A stretch of DNA of 64,000 nt from Mucilaginibacter rivuli (GTDB lineage: Bacteria > Bacteroidota > Bacteroidia > Sphingobacteriales > Sphingobacteriaceae): the NCBI RefSeq assembly GCF_019391655.1, contig NZ_JAHXPQ010000003.1, forward strand, positions 496,001-560,000. The letters run 5' to 3'. Shown here in pieces: positions 29,135 through 38,441 of this stretch (position 1 is its first letter; each line of letters opens with the position of its first letter). The position numbers and the translations under genes are program-made. The notes below the pieces were generated by a model. That model was not told where the DNA came from. It searched no databases and was given only the letters and a program-made list of their open reading frames with translations.

Positions 29135-29464
29135 ATAAATTGTTTATAATGATTTGTTGATTGCCCATGGGCAAAAAATTAATTGGTTACTTATGTTGTT
29201 AATAATTGGTATTATTAGCGCCGGCAGTTAACAATGTACCGGATGATGTTGGGATATAACTATCACAGGCTTTTACCCAGTGGCAAAAACACATAGCTTT
29301 AAACAAACCATCCGGCACAGGCAACAGCCCGGCTTATAATTGATAGCTCAAAAGTAAAGTGAAATGCGTTTAAGGGCTTTTAATATTTGACAAATTGCTT
29401 TTAAAATTTGTTATATTATGCTTAAAATAGCTAAAAAAACGAGGTTTTTGATTTTCGTATGCTT
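29135..29464 (-). promoter_or_regulatory. Upstream region of the PUL operon with a -7-like element
   Basis: 330 bp without a gene between the hybrid regulator and the first FAS1 gene. On the minus strand TACTTTTG (29356 down to 29349) fits the TAnnTTTG -7 box, but no TTTG lies 19-21 nt upstream of it. A palindrome TGCCCATGGGCA sits at about 29161-29172, close to the start codon. The hybrid regulator would be expected to bind here. Confidence 0.35.
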
Positions 29465-32400
29465 TTAGTGAGCTAATTTATCATCAACTACTTTACGCGA
29501 TTTTAAATACTCGGTTGGCGATGTTTTATACTGCTCTTTAAAACAGGTACTGAAATAGCCCGAACTGCTAAAACCTACCATGTAAGCAATTTCGGATATG
29601 GTATGTTCGCCCGCATCGAGTAATTGTTTAGCACGCTTAAGGCGCATATCGCGCACAAACTCAACCGGGGCAAAACCGGTAAGGCTTTTAAGTTTTTTAT
29701 AAAAAGTTGTACGCCCCAAACCTACTGATATGGCTACACTATCAATATTAAAATCAGGATCAGCAAGGCTCTCCTCTACTATCTTAATGGTATCTTTTAA
29801 CAATTGCTCATCCTTTGATGTAATGAGTATCTCGCCCGGTGAAAGTTGCACCAGGTTTTTAGCATTCAACAAGTTTTCAAAAAGCTGCCTGCGCTGCTTG
29901 ATCAGACTTTCAACCGAGGCCAATATAAAATCGGTGTGGAAGGGTTTGGTGATATAAAAATCAGCCCCGTATTTCAATCCTTCTATCTGATTCTCTACCG
30001 ATGAACGCGCTGTAAGCAAAATTACAGGAATGTGGCTGGTAGCAATATCATTTTTTAACCGGTTGAGCATTTCAATACCATCCATATTAGGCATCATCAC
30101 ATCGCTAATGATCAGATCCGGCAATAAAGAGCCAGCCAGTTTTAATCCCTCTACACCATCAGCAGCATCTTTAACCAAATAGTGAGGTTCGAGCTGGCTG
30201 CACAAAAACTTACGCAGATCGGCATTATCCTCTACAACCAACACATTCGGTTTTGCATGCAGATGTTCCGTAATATTATTTAAATCATCATTGTAATGAG
30301 GAATCAATACGGGCTGCTCCAATCGCGGCGAGTGCGCTTCTTCTTCAAAATCTACCTCTGTAGTATTAAAATGATCTTTACTTAATTGCAACTCAATTAA
30401 AAAGCACATACCGCCACCTGGGTTATTAATAGCCTTGATAGACCCATTGTGACTGACAATCAGCTCTTTTGATAAGGCCAGGCCAATACCGGTACCCTTC
30501 AGGTTGGTCATGCTTGCTTTATCGCTTTCGTAATACAGTTCAAATATCTCGTTCAGCTTGTTCTCGGGTACTCCACTGCCCTGGTCGGTAACGGCAATAG
30601 AAAAGTTTTTTTCGCCCTCAATGTATCTTACATCTACGTTTATGGCTGTGTTAGGCATAGAAAACTTAAAGGCATTTGATAGCAAATTGTAAATAACAAT
30701 ATCTATCTTTTCCCTATCTATCCAGGCATATAGCTCATCAACGTCAGCGTTAACTGTTAAACTTATATTCTTTTCTTGTGCCAGTTGCATAAAATAACCG
30801 CTTAACTCATGCATTAAGGCTACAATATCCACTTTTGCTACCTTGAGGCGCATTTTTCCATTCTGCGCTTTTCTAAAATCGAGCAACTGGTTAATAAACC
30901 TGATCATGCGGCTGGTATTTTTATTTACCACATTGATATAATCGCGCTCTTTGGCCGATAGGTTATTACTCTTTTCAATTTCTTTAAGCGGACTAACTAT
31001 TAGTGTTAAAGGTGTTTTAAGTTCGTGCGAAATATTGGTAAAAAAACCAAGTTTAAGTTCGGTAAGCTTATGCTCTATAATAATGTTATTACGCAACTTT
31101 ATCATGGTTGTAATAATGCGCCTTGCAATTATAATGGCTATCACGAGCAAAATAAAATACACCAGGTATGCCCATATGGTTAGCCATGGCGGTGGCAATA
31201 TGGTTATGATGAGTGTTTTTTGCGGGGTGTTGGTAAACATATCTGTGCTTACGCTTTTTACCCTGAAAGTGTATGTACCTGGCGATAAGTTAGTATAAGT
31301 GGCCTGGCGCTTGTTTTTAACAAAATTCCACCCTTTATCCGAACCTTCCAGAATGTAAGCATACAGCACCTTGTTGCTTGCCCGGTAATCAAGTACGGTA
31401 TAATCAATACCTACTATGTTTTGATCGTAATTTAAGGTAAGATGGTCGGTTTTATCAAGAGCGTAGGTAAGTACCCCTCCGGTGCCGGGTTGTACATTCT
31501 CGTTGTTAACACTAAGGTTTGTTAGCGCCATATTAGCGTAAAACTCTTTATTGCGTACCTTATCGGGATGAAAAGATATAAAACCATCAAGGCAGCCAAA
31601 ATAAATAAGTCCCGATCGCGATCGTAAACAAGCGGCCTCTGCAAACCGGTAATCGGTTATACCTTCATACGCGCCGTAGTTGTTAAAAACTTCGGTGCGG
31701 GGTTCAAACCGTGAAAGGCCGTTTTCTGTAGCTATCCACAGGTTGCCCCGGTTATCATCAACCATGCCGAGTATAATATCATTAGGTAATCCATCGGCAG
31801 TAGTGTAAAATTTAAAACGGAGTTTACCATCAGCATCGGCAATTTGTTTATAAAGGCCTCCACCAAAGGTGCCTACCCACATTTGCCCGGCGCGGTCTTT
31901 GTGTATAACCTGTACCGAGTTATTACCCAAACCAGCCAGGTCGCCGGGAACTTTAAAGTACCTTGAAAAAGTATAATTATTGGGGCCGCCCTTATCAGGA
32001 TTGAAAATAACGAGGCCATTGTTGGTTGCTATCCAAATACGGCCCCGGCTATCCTGATTTAAATGCCTGATGACATTACAGCTTGCAATTGGATAATTTT
32101 TAAACGCGTTTTGATAATTTTTAAATGTTACCCGATCACCATCTTTTACAACAAGGTTTAAGCCTCCGCCAAAAGTACCCACCCATATACGGTGCTTATT
32201 ATCTTCAAATACCGAATATATTTGTTTGTTGCTAATGCTATTCAGATCATTGGGGTCAGGGATAAACCGGGTAACCTTATACTTTGAATGGTCTGCGTTA
32301 AGAGGCACAGCCATTAACAGCCCCCTGCCTTTGGTGCCCAGCCATATGGTACCGTCGCTGCCTTCTGTAATGGTATATATACTACCTACCTGGCTTTGAG

Positions 32401-33886
32401 GCATGTTAACAAATACATTATCTATTTTTCTGCCGTTTTTATATACAAACAGCTCACCGTATTTATTACCCGCCCATATACGGCCCTGCTTATCCTCTAA
32501 TAACGAGCGTACATCATTGCGCGATTTATTTAACGCATCGGCAACAAGCACCTCGTGCCTGAAGTTTTGAGGCTGAAAGATGACCTTATTTACCCCGCCC
32601 TCGTGTCCGCTCAGCCACAGCACATCGGTATCATCAGCATAATAAGCCGAAATGATATTGGAAAATTGTTGATTAGGCGAACCCGGTTCATCATAAAAAT
32701 AAGCAATGTCATCCTTTTCGGGATCATAATAACCAAAACCGCCCCCCCTTAAAATAGTCCAAAGCACACCATTAGATGTTTCAAATACACTGTAATTGGT
32801 ATGATGCCCGTTGGTATACGTATCTGTTTTTTGTGTGTAGAGTTTAAATTTTTGTGTTGATGGATCATATTTCATTGCCCCATCATTTTCAGGCTCTATC
32901 CAGAGTTTTCCGTTCCTGTCTTCGTACAAAGAACGCATGATAGCTGATTCCGGGACTGTGGCGTAACTGATAGCCCATGTTTTGGGATCAACGATAGCCA
33001 GGCCATGATCGGATGTTACATAAATATTGCCCGACTTAGATACCAGTATGGCATTTAACCTGGTATTTTTTGCAATAGTTGTTGTAGTAAATACCCGTGA
33101 TGAAGAGTTGAATGAAATTAACTTTCCATCGGTAGTGCCAAAATACATAGTGCCGTTATGTTCGGCTACGCAATTAAAATCGTTGTCGGAGCCAAATACG
33201 GTCTGCTGATTGGCAAAATACACAGGGTTGTAATGCTGTGTGTTACCTTTGGTAAAACAAGATAATCCGGATAAGGTTCCTACCCATACCCTCCTCCTGC
33301 TATCTTCAAACAAAAAATTTACCTTATTGCTGCATAATTTAAAATCGCCTTTGAGGCTTTTGTTATACCGGTAAATCTTTAGCTGGCCGGTAGCTTCGTC
33401 GTTTACAGCGCACAACATGCCCTGGTTAACGGTAAGCAGCCACATATCGCCCGAACGGGACGGCACTATTTTTTCAATAACGCTATTGCTTTGTTTACCA
33501 GGCGCTTGTGGTATAGATAAAAACTTTTCGGTACGCTTATCAAACCTGTAAACCTTATTATCATAAGTTTTTACCCATAGGTAGCCTGCCCTATCTTCAA
33601 TAATGTTCCTGATTTTGTTATTGGATAAACTTGAACTATCGCCGGGCCGGGCTTTGTAGGTTATAAATCCCTTCCCATCAAACCTGTTGATACCATCCGA
33701 GGTACCAAACCACATAAAACCTTCCTTGTCTTTGGCTATACACAATATCCCATCCTGCGACAAGCCATCTTCGGTTGAATAGTGCTTTATGCTACATTTA
33801 AGCTGAGCATAAGCATTAAACCGAAAAACAGAAAATATAACAATCAGAAAAATACGTATCCACGTAAACAATTTCCAATTACCCAT
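29465..33886 (-). CDS. Hybrid two-component system regulator (HTCS)
   Basis: 1473-aa one-protein signalling system typical of Bacteroidota PULs. Signal peptide (to about 27), then a periplasmic double seven-bladed propeller of two-component-regulator repeats (about 35-770, many W-[IV]-G-T units) and a Y_Y_Y domain (about 800-895) that senses an oligosaccharide. One membrane helix follows (about 905-925), then a HisKA domain with phospho-acceptor His954 (SHELKTPL), an ATPase domain (NLLSNAFKFS; GTGIGLALS), a receiver domain with Asp1262 (LIISDVMMP) and a C-terminal AraC-type HTH (about 1380-1465). All key residues are present. It lies immediately upstream of the FAS1/SusCD/pectate-lyase operon on the same strand and most likely activates it. 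Confidence 0.95.
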   Translation of the reverse strand: MGNWKLFTWIRIFLIVIFSVFRFNAYAQLKCSIKHYSTEDGLSQDGILCIAKDKEGFMWFGTSDGINRFDGKGFITYKARPGDSSSLSNNKIRNIIEDRAGYLWVKTYDNKVYRFDKRTEKFLSIPQAPGKQSNSVIEKIVPSRSGDMWLLTVNQGMLCAVNDEATGQLKIYRYNKSLKGDFKLCSNKVNFLFEDSRRRVWVGTLSGLSCFTKGNTQHYNPVYFANQQTVFGSDNDFNCVAEHNGTMYFGTTDGKLISFNSSSRVFTTTTIAKNTRLNAILVSKSGNIYVTSDHGLAIVDPKTWAISYATVPESAIMRSLYEDRNGKLWIEPENDGAMKYDPSTQKFKLYTQKTDTYTNGHHTNYSVFETSNGVLWTILRGGGFGYYDPEKDDIAYFYDEPGSPNQQFSNIISAYYADDTDVLWLSGHEGGVNKVIFQPQNFRHEVLVADALNKSRNDVRSLLEDKQGRIWAGNKYGELFVYKNGRKIDNVFVNMPQSQVGSIYTITEGSDGTIWLGTKGRGLLMAVPLNADHSKYKVTRFIPDPNDLNSISNKQIYSVFEDNKHRIWVGTFGGGLNLVVKDGDRVTFKNYQNAFKNYPIASCNVIRHLNQDSRGRIWIATNNGLVIFNPDKGGPNNYTFSRYFKVPGDLAGLGNNSVQVIHKDRAGQMWVGTFGGGLYKQIADADGKLRFKFYTTADGLPNDIILGMVDDNRGNLWIATENGLSRFEPRTEVFNNYGAYEGITDYRFAEAACLRSRSGLIYFGCLDGFISFHPDKVRNKEFYANMALTNLSVNNENVQPGTGGVLTYALDKTDHLTLNYDQNIVGIDYTVLDYRASNKVLYAYILEGSDKGWNFVKNKRQATYTNLSPGTYTFRVKSVSTDMFTNTPQKTLIITILPPPWLTIWAYLVYFILLVIAIIIARRIITTMIKLRNNIIIEHKLTELKLGFFTNISHELKTPLTLIVSPLKEIEKSNNLSAKERDYINVVNKNTSRMIRFINQLLDFRKAQNGKMRLKVAKVDIVALMHELSGYFMQLAQEKNISLTVNADVDELYAWIDREKIDIVIYNLLSNAFKFSMPNTAINVDVRYIEGEKNFSIAVTDQGSGVPENKLNEIFELYYESDKASMTNLKGTGIGLALSKELIVSHNGSIKAINNPGGGMCFLIELQLSKDHFNTTEVDFEEEAHSPRLEQPVLIPHYNDDLNNITEHLHAKPNVLVVEDNADLRKFLCSQLEPHYLVKDAADGVEGLKLAGSLLPDLIISDVMMPNMDGIEMLNRLKNDIATSHIPVILLTARSSVENQIEGLKYGADFYITKPFHTDFILASVESLIKQRRQLFENLLNAKNLVQLSPGEILITSKDEQLLKDTIKIVEESLADPDFNIDSVAISVGLGRTTFYKKLKSLTGFAPVEFVRDMRLKRAKQLLDAGEHTISEIAYMVGFSSSGYFSTCFKEQYKTSPTEYLKSRKVVDDKLAH

Positions 33887-33940
33887 TTTTAAACAAAGTA
33901 TTTTTTAGGCCTCAAAACCCAATCAGGTTTAGATATACTG

Positions 33941-33948
33941 CAAAGATA
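33941..33948 (-). promoter_or_regulatory. -7 promoter element of the hybrid regulator gene
   Basis: TATCTTTG on the minus strand fits TAnnTTTG and lies 55 nt upstream of the start codon at 33886. A good -33 TTTG at the standard spacing is not obvious. Confidence 0.45.
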
Positions 33949-34203
33949 GGCAAAAGCAAAGCACATCAGTCATGCACTGTTATGAAATGCAACCGATTGT
34001 TTGTTGTGAAGAATCTATACGACGTATGATTTTTTAATTCTCAATCATAAAGGATTTTGTTTCAACACCAGCTTCATAAAGCTGAAAATATACTGCCTTC
34101 ACTATGTTTATGGATTTTCAATTTAATGAAACTGACATGTCTTACTTTATATAATTATTAAATTTTTTATTGAAGAACATGCTAAATAATAAAAAATCAT
34201 AAT

Positions 34204-34220
34204 ACAGGACAGTACAGGAC
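34204..34220 (+). repeat. 10-bp-period direct repeat upstream of lipoprotein copy A
   Basis: ACAGGAC at 34204-34210 and 34214-34220, one helical turn apart, 251 nt before the start codon. A related repeat precedes copy B at 35477-35496 in the same arrangement, so it may be a regulator site. Confidence 0.45.
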
Positions 34221-34454
34221 GGACTCATGAATAATATCTATCATTTTTACATATTGTATACCTAAAAAAACACATAACTAATTTCTTAAGCTATACGGGC
34301 TATTTTTAATGTTTATTTAACCATTAAATCGGCTACATATCTAATATCTTATTTATTGCACATATATTACTGCAGCAGTTACGGCTTATACATATTCAAT
34401 ATTTTAAATAATCATTAAAATCAATAAACCTAAAACTTAAACCTAAATCAAAAA

Positions 34455-35306
34455 ATGAAAAACAAAATTAAAGTATTATGCTTAGCTATTATGTGCGCTG
34501 TAGCCGTGATCGTGTCTTGCAGAAAGGCCAATAGCGATACTGTGCTTTCAATTCCGGAATTATCGGCTCAATTACAAACATCTCAGGCATTTAACAGGTA
34601 TATGTTATTCTCTGCGAGATTAAAACGAGGACTCATAGCCGATAAGTATAATCTAACTAAAACTACCCTTAAAAATTTCAAAGCGGTAGTCTCTGCAAAT
34701 GAGGCAACAAATAAAAAAGAAACGTTGGCTAATATGGCAAAATCTTTTACGGCCGCCGGAATTGATAATGCCAAAGAATTTGTTTTCCTGAATCTGAACA
34801 TACAGCATTACCATGATTTGCTGCTACATGATTTTCCGCAATTAAAGGCTATGCCAACAAAAGATGCCATTGCGTTATTGCATAAGGTATATTTTGACAT
34901 AGAGGGAAATAAGGCTCATGAACCCTCAATAAAGGATTTATATGCAGAAAGGCAAGTTAATCAGCAAAAAAGACAGTTGTTAAAGTCGGTAGATAAAATT
35001 CACACTTTAAGTGAACTTGATCCTATTTGCTATAGCGTTTGTAACTCAAATTGTTTTATTGCTTATGCAAATGCTTTGGCCCAAGCTGAGCGGGTTTGGG
35101 ATGGTACTACATTTGACTGCCAGGCAACATACGAAAAAGATTACAATGCAGCCGAAACTTATGAACAGGAAGCTGATGCTTTGTACAATTGGGGTGTTTG
35201 CCTGGGAGATGCCGATGATACTCTTGCCGACAGCATTAATGCCGCCGGTGATGCAAACTCTGAATGTGTAGCCAGTTGTAGCACTAGCTGCCTCGTTGCA
35301 AATTAA
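34455..35306 (+). CDS. Lipoprotein with palindromic eight-cysteine C-terminal domain (copy A)
   Basis: 283-aa protein of no family I recognise. Lipobox cysteine at 22 (VIVSCRK), so it should be exported and lipidated. Residues 30-185 are helical and well conserved with copy B (LSIPELS, FNRYMLF, ADKYNLTK, HDFPQL, HEPSIKDL). The C-terminal domain has cysteines at 192, 196, 200, 222, 249, 271, 275 and 279, with gaps of 4-4-22-27-22-4-4. Each outer pair sums to 471, so the pattern is an exact mirror image around residue 235.5. That fits two antiparallel helices stapled by four disulfides (192-279, 196-275, 200-271, 222-249), like an enlarged CX3C alpha-hairpin. It has its own terminator. Function unknown; duplication with copy B is clear. 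Confidence 0.85.
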   Translation: MKNKIKVLCLAIMCAVAVIVSCRKANSDTVLSIPELSAQLQTSQAFNRYMLFSARLKRGLIADKYNLTKTTLKNFKAVVSANEATNKKETLANMAKSFTAAGIDNAKEFVFLNLNIQHYHDLLLHDFPQLKAMPTKDAIALLHKVYFDIEGNKAHEPSIKDLYAERQVNQQKRQLLKSVDKIHTLSELDPICYSVCNSNCFIAYANALAQAERVWDGTTFDCQATYEKDYNAAETYEQEADALYNWGVCLGDADDTLADSINAAGDANSECVASCSTSCLVAN

Positions 35307-35310
35307 GATA

Positions 35311-35344
35311 ATACCTGCACCTATTTACAAATGGGTGCAGGTAT
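35311..35344 (+). terminator. Terminator of lipoprotein copy A
   Basis: An 11-bp stem (35311-35321 with 35334-35344) followed by TTTATTT. The same hairpin, slightly diverged, follows copy B. Confidence 0.8.
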
Positions 35345-35476
35345 TTATTTGATCATTAAAACCCCTTCCTTCTTATTGATGGCTTTTGTGCTGGCATGCA
35401 TATCTCTTAAAAGATACTTAAACAGAAAAACATCTATTCATAAATAATTTTTCTAAATAATAAATATCAGACAAAG

Positions 35477-35496
35477 CAGGACAGTTCAGTACAGTT
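35477..35496 (+). repeat. 10-bp direct repeat upstream of lipoprotein copy B
   Basis: CAGGACAGTT directly followed by CAGTACAGTT, 303 nt before the start codon of copy B; counterpart of the repeat at 34204-34220. Confidence 0.45.
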
Positions 35497-35779
35497 GCCG
35501 AAGTAAATAATAATACTTTTACAATAAGCATCAAAACCTAAAAAAAATCACCTAATTCATTTTTTCATAATAATATAAGTGCCTTTAACGCATTTATCTT
35601 ATTTAATAACAAAATACACGGTCTCGTATTCTTGCTGATTGAATATTTTGTTTTGAATATATCCCCTGATAAAATTATTGAAAAATAATCCCGCTGCATG
35701 TAAATACCAATTCAAGCAGCACGCTATAATTAAATTTATCATAGAGTAATTTTATAAAAACCATAAACCTAAATCAAAA

Positions 35780-36622
35780 ATGAAAAACAAAATCAAATTT
35801 TTATTCTTAGCTATTATGTGCGCTGTCGTTGTGATCGTGTCATGCAGAAAGACGAACAGCAATGCTGTGCTATCAATTCCAGAACTATCTACGCAATTAC
35901 AGTCATCGCAAGTATTTAACAGGTATATGCTTTTTACTACGAGGATAAAAAGAGGAGTCCTTGCCGATAAATATAACTTAACCAAAGCCACCCAGGAAAA
36001 GCTTAAAGCGATATGGTCTGAAAATAAAAAACAAACAATGGCCAACATGGCACAATCTTTTACTACAGCCGGGGTTGACAATGCTAAAGAATTTGTTTTT
36101 CTGAACATCAATGCACAACGTTACCATAATTTATTATTGCATGATTTTCCTCAATTGAGGAATATGCCTGCAAAGGATGCGGTTGCGTTAATGCATAAAA
36201 TTTATTTTGACATAGAAGGAAATCAAGCTCATGAGCCATCGATAAAAGATTTATTTGCAGAGAGGTTACTTAATCAAGAAAAAAGAGGGCTTTTAAATTC
36301 GGGCGATAAAAAGCGTACTTTAGATATACTTGATGGTGCTTGTTACAGTGCTTGTGCTACGCCTTGTGCTAAGGCTTATGACGATGTATTGCTTAGTGCC
36401 GAAGAAACTTTTGCTACTGTTTGGTTTGCATGCCAGGAAGATTGGGATAAAGAATATAATGCAGCAGAAACTTACGAAGATGAAGTTGCTGCTAATGACA
36501 AATTTAATCTTTGTGAGGGCGATGCGTTATTAGCTTATAATACTGCAATTGTTGATGCTATTGGTACAAGAACATCTTGCGAAGCTGGTTGTATCAGCCA
36601 ATGCACAATTCCGGAGAATTAA
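35780..36622 (+). CDS. Lipoprotein with palindromic eight-cysteine C-terminal domain (copy B)
   Basis: 280-aa paralogue of copy A, same lipobox (C22, VIVSCRK) and same N-terminal half. Its C-terminal cysteines are at 188, 192, 196, 218, 245, 267, 271 and 275, giving the identical gaps 4-4-22-27-22-4-4, although the residues between them have changed a lot (only stretches such as YNAAETYE at the presumed turn are retained). The invariant spacing under divergence argues for structural selection on four disulfides. No catalytic motif is visible. A terminator follows at 36630-36659 and the ligase-like gene begins 81 bp after the stop, so coupling to that gene is by position only. Confidence 0.85.
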   Translation: MKNKIKFLFLAIMCAVVVIVSCRKTNSNAVLSIPELSTQLQSSQVFNRYMLFTTRIKRGVLADKYNLTKATQEKLKAIWSENKKQTMANMAQSFTTAGVDNAKEFVFLNINAQRYHNLLLHDFPQLRNMPAKDAVALMHKIYFDIEGNQAHEPSIKDLFAERLLNQEKRGLLNSGDKKRTLDILDGACYSACATPCAKAYDDVLLSAEETFATVWFACQEDWDKEYNAAETYEDEVAANDKFNLCEGDALLAYNTAIVDAIGTRTSCEAGCISQCTIPEN

Positions 36623-36629
36623 AGATAAT

Positions 36630-36659
36630 ACCTGCACCTATTTACGAATAGGTGCAGGT
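36630..36659 (+). terminator. Terminator of lipoprotein copy B
   Basis: An 11-bp stem (36630-36640 with 36649-36659), 8-nt loop, followed by TATTTATT; homologous to the copy A terminator. Confidence 0.8.
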
Positions 36660-36703
36660 TATTTATTAGCATGATAAATAATTTACCCCTTTGATATGTT
36701 TAA

Positions 36704-38431
36704 ATGCTGTCTGACAAATTAAAAGCCAATTTGTACCGCATTGTATTTTTATTATACCTGATAAACAATACGCTTTTTTATATATTAACAAACTCGATCG
36801 AGGTTTTACATGCTTACCAAGCTGCAGATGTAATTAAAAGCGCACTAAATTGCCTGTTAGGTTTAATGGCATTGTGTGTTTTTGTCTTTTTTGAAAAAGA
36901 CCGTAAAGTTTATCATTCATCCAAAATTGCTTTTTTATTTTTTACACTACTGGTTATCACCTTACATTGCCTGCTTACTTTAAACCTGGGCAAGACTTTG
37001 TTTTTTTTACTAGATCTTATGATCAACCTGATATTGCTCAGCATTTTTGTTTCTGCCAGGCAATTCAGTGTATTGAAAGGGAATAAGTTTGTTTGCATTT
37101 TATATGCTTACATTAGTGTATTAATACTTATTTGGCTAATCGAAAATACTTTCATCCACATTAGCCCGGCATTTGATAATCAAGTTATATTTTCTAACTA
37201 TTTAAGTTTCCTGGTAATTGTTATGCTATGTGTACCTAAACCCGATAGCTTAACATATAAGGTTACTGATGGATTGTTGTTTATTTCTGTGTTCGCTATA
37301 GCAGCCATTAATTCGGCACGCACTGGTATTTTGGTATTGTGTGTAGCAGGAATTATAATTGTAATACAGCACTATGCTACGTACCTGAACAAAAAACTTG
37401 TGCTCGCGTTTTTTTCAGCTACTTTAATATGTGGTTTATTTTTTTTAAAATTCAGTTCATCATTAGGGCGCTATTTTATTTTAAAAAATTCCCTTGCGCT
37501 TGTAGCCAAATATCCCTTTGGAGGTGTTGGCTTAAATCACTTCTCTTTTCACTACAATTTGCAGCAAGCCGAGTATTTTGAGAAAAACAACGGTACTGAA
37601 ATTGAAAAGTACCTGGCCGACAATATATACACGCCCAATAATGAGATACTGCAACTGCTTATAGAATTGGGGGGTATTTGCTTTATTCTGATATTTCTAT
37701 TTTGGCTTAAAGTTATTTATGAGGATTTAAAATCGGCAAAAAAAAATCGGCCATCATCATATATATGGTATACATCTGTATTGATATTGTTTTTGATATC
37801 GTACCCATTGCATAATTCAATTTTTGCCTATACACTTTTAATAAGTTGGTTTTTTTTGCCAACAATTACTCCGCCTAAGCAAGTTTATTTAAGCCCTAAA
37901 AAGATCTCCTTTGTGCTTGCTTTACCACTGTTAATTTTGATTAGCTGCTTATCTTTTTATGTAATTCAATTTAAACATCTAAACGAGTGGAAGAACACTG
38001 AATATAATGATGACATAAGTGAATTTAGCTATAAGAAATACGATGCTATTGAGCCGGGCATTTATTATAATGATAAATTTCTTTTTAAATATAGCCAGGT
38101 ACTATATAGTGGCGGACAGTTTACAAAGGCCGAATCAACATTAAATAAATTGTTAAAATATAGGTGCTCAATCTTTTTCCTTATTTACAGATCGGATATT
38201 GAATTTGCAGCTCATCATTACCAGGAAGCTGAAAAAACGCTAAAACTGGCTATAAACATTGCTCCAAATAAATTTATAACGCGTAGTAAAATGATGTACT
38301 ATTACCTGAATACAAAAGATACTTTACAAGCAAAAAAACAAGCGGCTCTTATACTAAAGCTCCCGGTAAAGGTTTCAAGTCAGATCATTACTGATATTAA
38401 AGGGCAATGCGTTTCGCTGTTAAAAAACTAA
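36704..38431 (+). CDS. O-antigen ligase / Wzy-like polytopic membrane protein with TPR-like C-terminus
   Basis: 575-aa inner-membrane protein with about eleven hydrophobic helices (12-410). Wzy_C/WaaL-family marks are NSARTG (203-208), GGVGLNHF (273-280), and a periplasmic loop with NNEILQLLIELGG (312-324), the place of the family's 'H-N-x-x-L-x-x-x-x-E-x-G'. The conserved histidine is asparagine here. The tail (about 430-575) looks like TPR repeats (FKYSQVLYSGGQFTKAES; HHYQEAEKTLKLAIN). Such enzymes move lipid-linked glycans onto lipid A, polymerise them, or glycosylate proteins. Transcribed with the next two lipoprotein genes (10-bp spacing; then overlap). Which acceptor it uses cannot be told. 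Confidence 0.8.
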   Translation: MLSDKLKANLYRIVFLLYLINNTLFYILTNSIEVLHAYQAADVIKSALNCLLGLMALCVFVFFEKDRKVYHSSKIAFLFFTLLVITLHCLLTLNLGKTLFFLLDLMINLILLSIFVSARQFSVLKGNKFVCILYAYISVLILIWLIENTFIHISPAFDNQVIFSNYLSFLVIVMLCVPKPDSLTYKVTDGLLFISVFAIAAINSARTGILVLCVAGIIIVIQHYATYLNKKLVLAFFSATLICGLFFLKFSSSLGRYFILKNSLALVAKYPFGGVGLNHFSFHYNLQQAEYFEKNNGTEIEKYLADNIYTPNNEILQLLIELGGICFILIFLFWLKVIYEDLKSAKKNRPSSYIWYTSVLILFLISYPLHNSIFAYTLLISWFFLPTITPPKQVYLSPKKISFVLALPLLILISCLSFYVIQFKHLNEWKNTEYNDDISEFSYKKYDAIEPGIYYNDKFLFKYSQVLYSGGQFTKAESTLNKLLKYRCSIFFLIYRSDIEFAAHHYQEAEKTLKLAINIAPNKFITRSKMMYYYLNTKDTLQAKKQAALILKLPVKVSSQIITDIKGQCVSLLKN

Positions 38432-38441
38432 TAAATGTGCT

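Larger units (their letters stand above)
33887..34454. other. 568-bp AT-rich divergent intergenic region
   Basis: No gene is seen. It contains the regulator promoter on the left and, on the right, a long leader for the first cysteine-patterned lipoprotein, including 10-bp-spaced direct repeats at 34204-34220 and an 'acctaaaaaaa' block at about 34259 that recurs before the second copy. Confidence 0.6.
35307..35779 (+). promoter_or_regulatory. 473-bp spacer: terminator of copy A and leader of copy B
   Basis: No gene is seen. It begins with the copy A terminator (35311-35344) and contains the direct repeat at 35477-35496, an 'acctaaaaaaa' block at about 35536 and a near-identical sequence just before the start codon (aaacctaaatcaaaaatg), all mirrored before copy A. 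The duplicated unit therefore includes regulatory DNA. Confidence 0.5.

Noticed and set aside
30951..31298. Plus-strand frame within the hybrid regulator
   Set aside because: Antisense to the conserved membrane helix and kinase region; hydrophobicity mirrors the real gene.
34204..35496. Repeats before the lipoprotein genes as a CRISPR array or IS end
   Set aside because: Only two short copies each with 10-bp period, no spacers, no terminal inverted repeats and no transposase.
35780..36622. Bacteroidota O-glycosylation motif D-[S/T]-[A/I/L/M/V] as proof that the lipoproteins are ligase substrates
   Set aside because: Copy A has three matches (D-T-V, D-T-L, D-S-I), but copy B has none at these places, so the motif does not support a shared glycosylation role.
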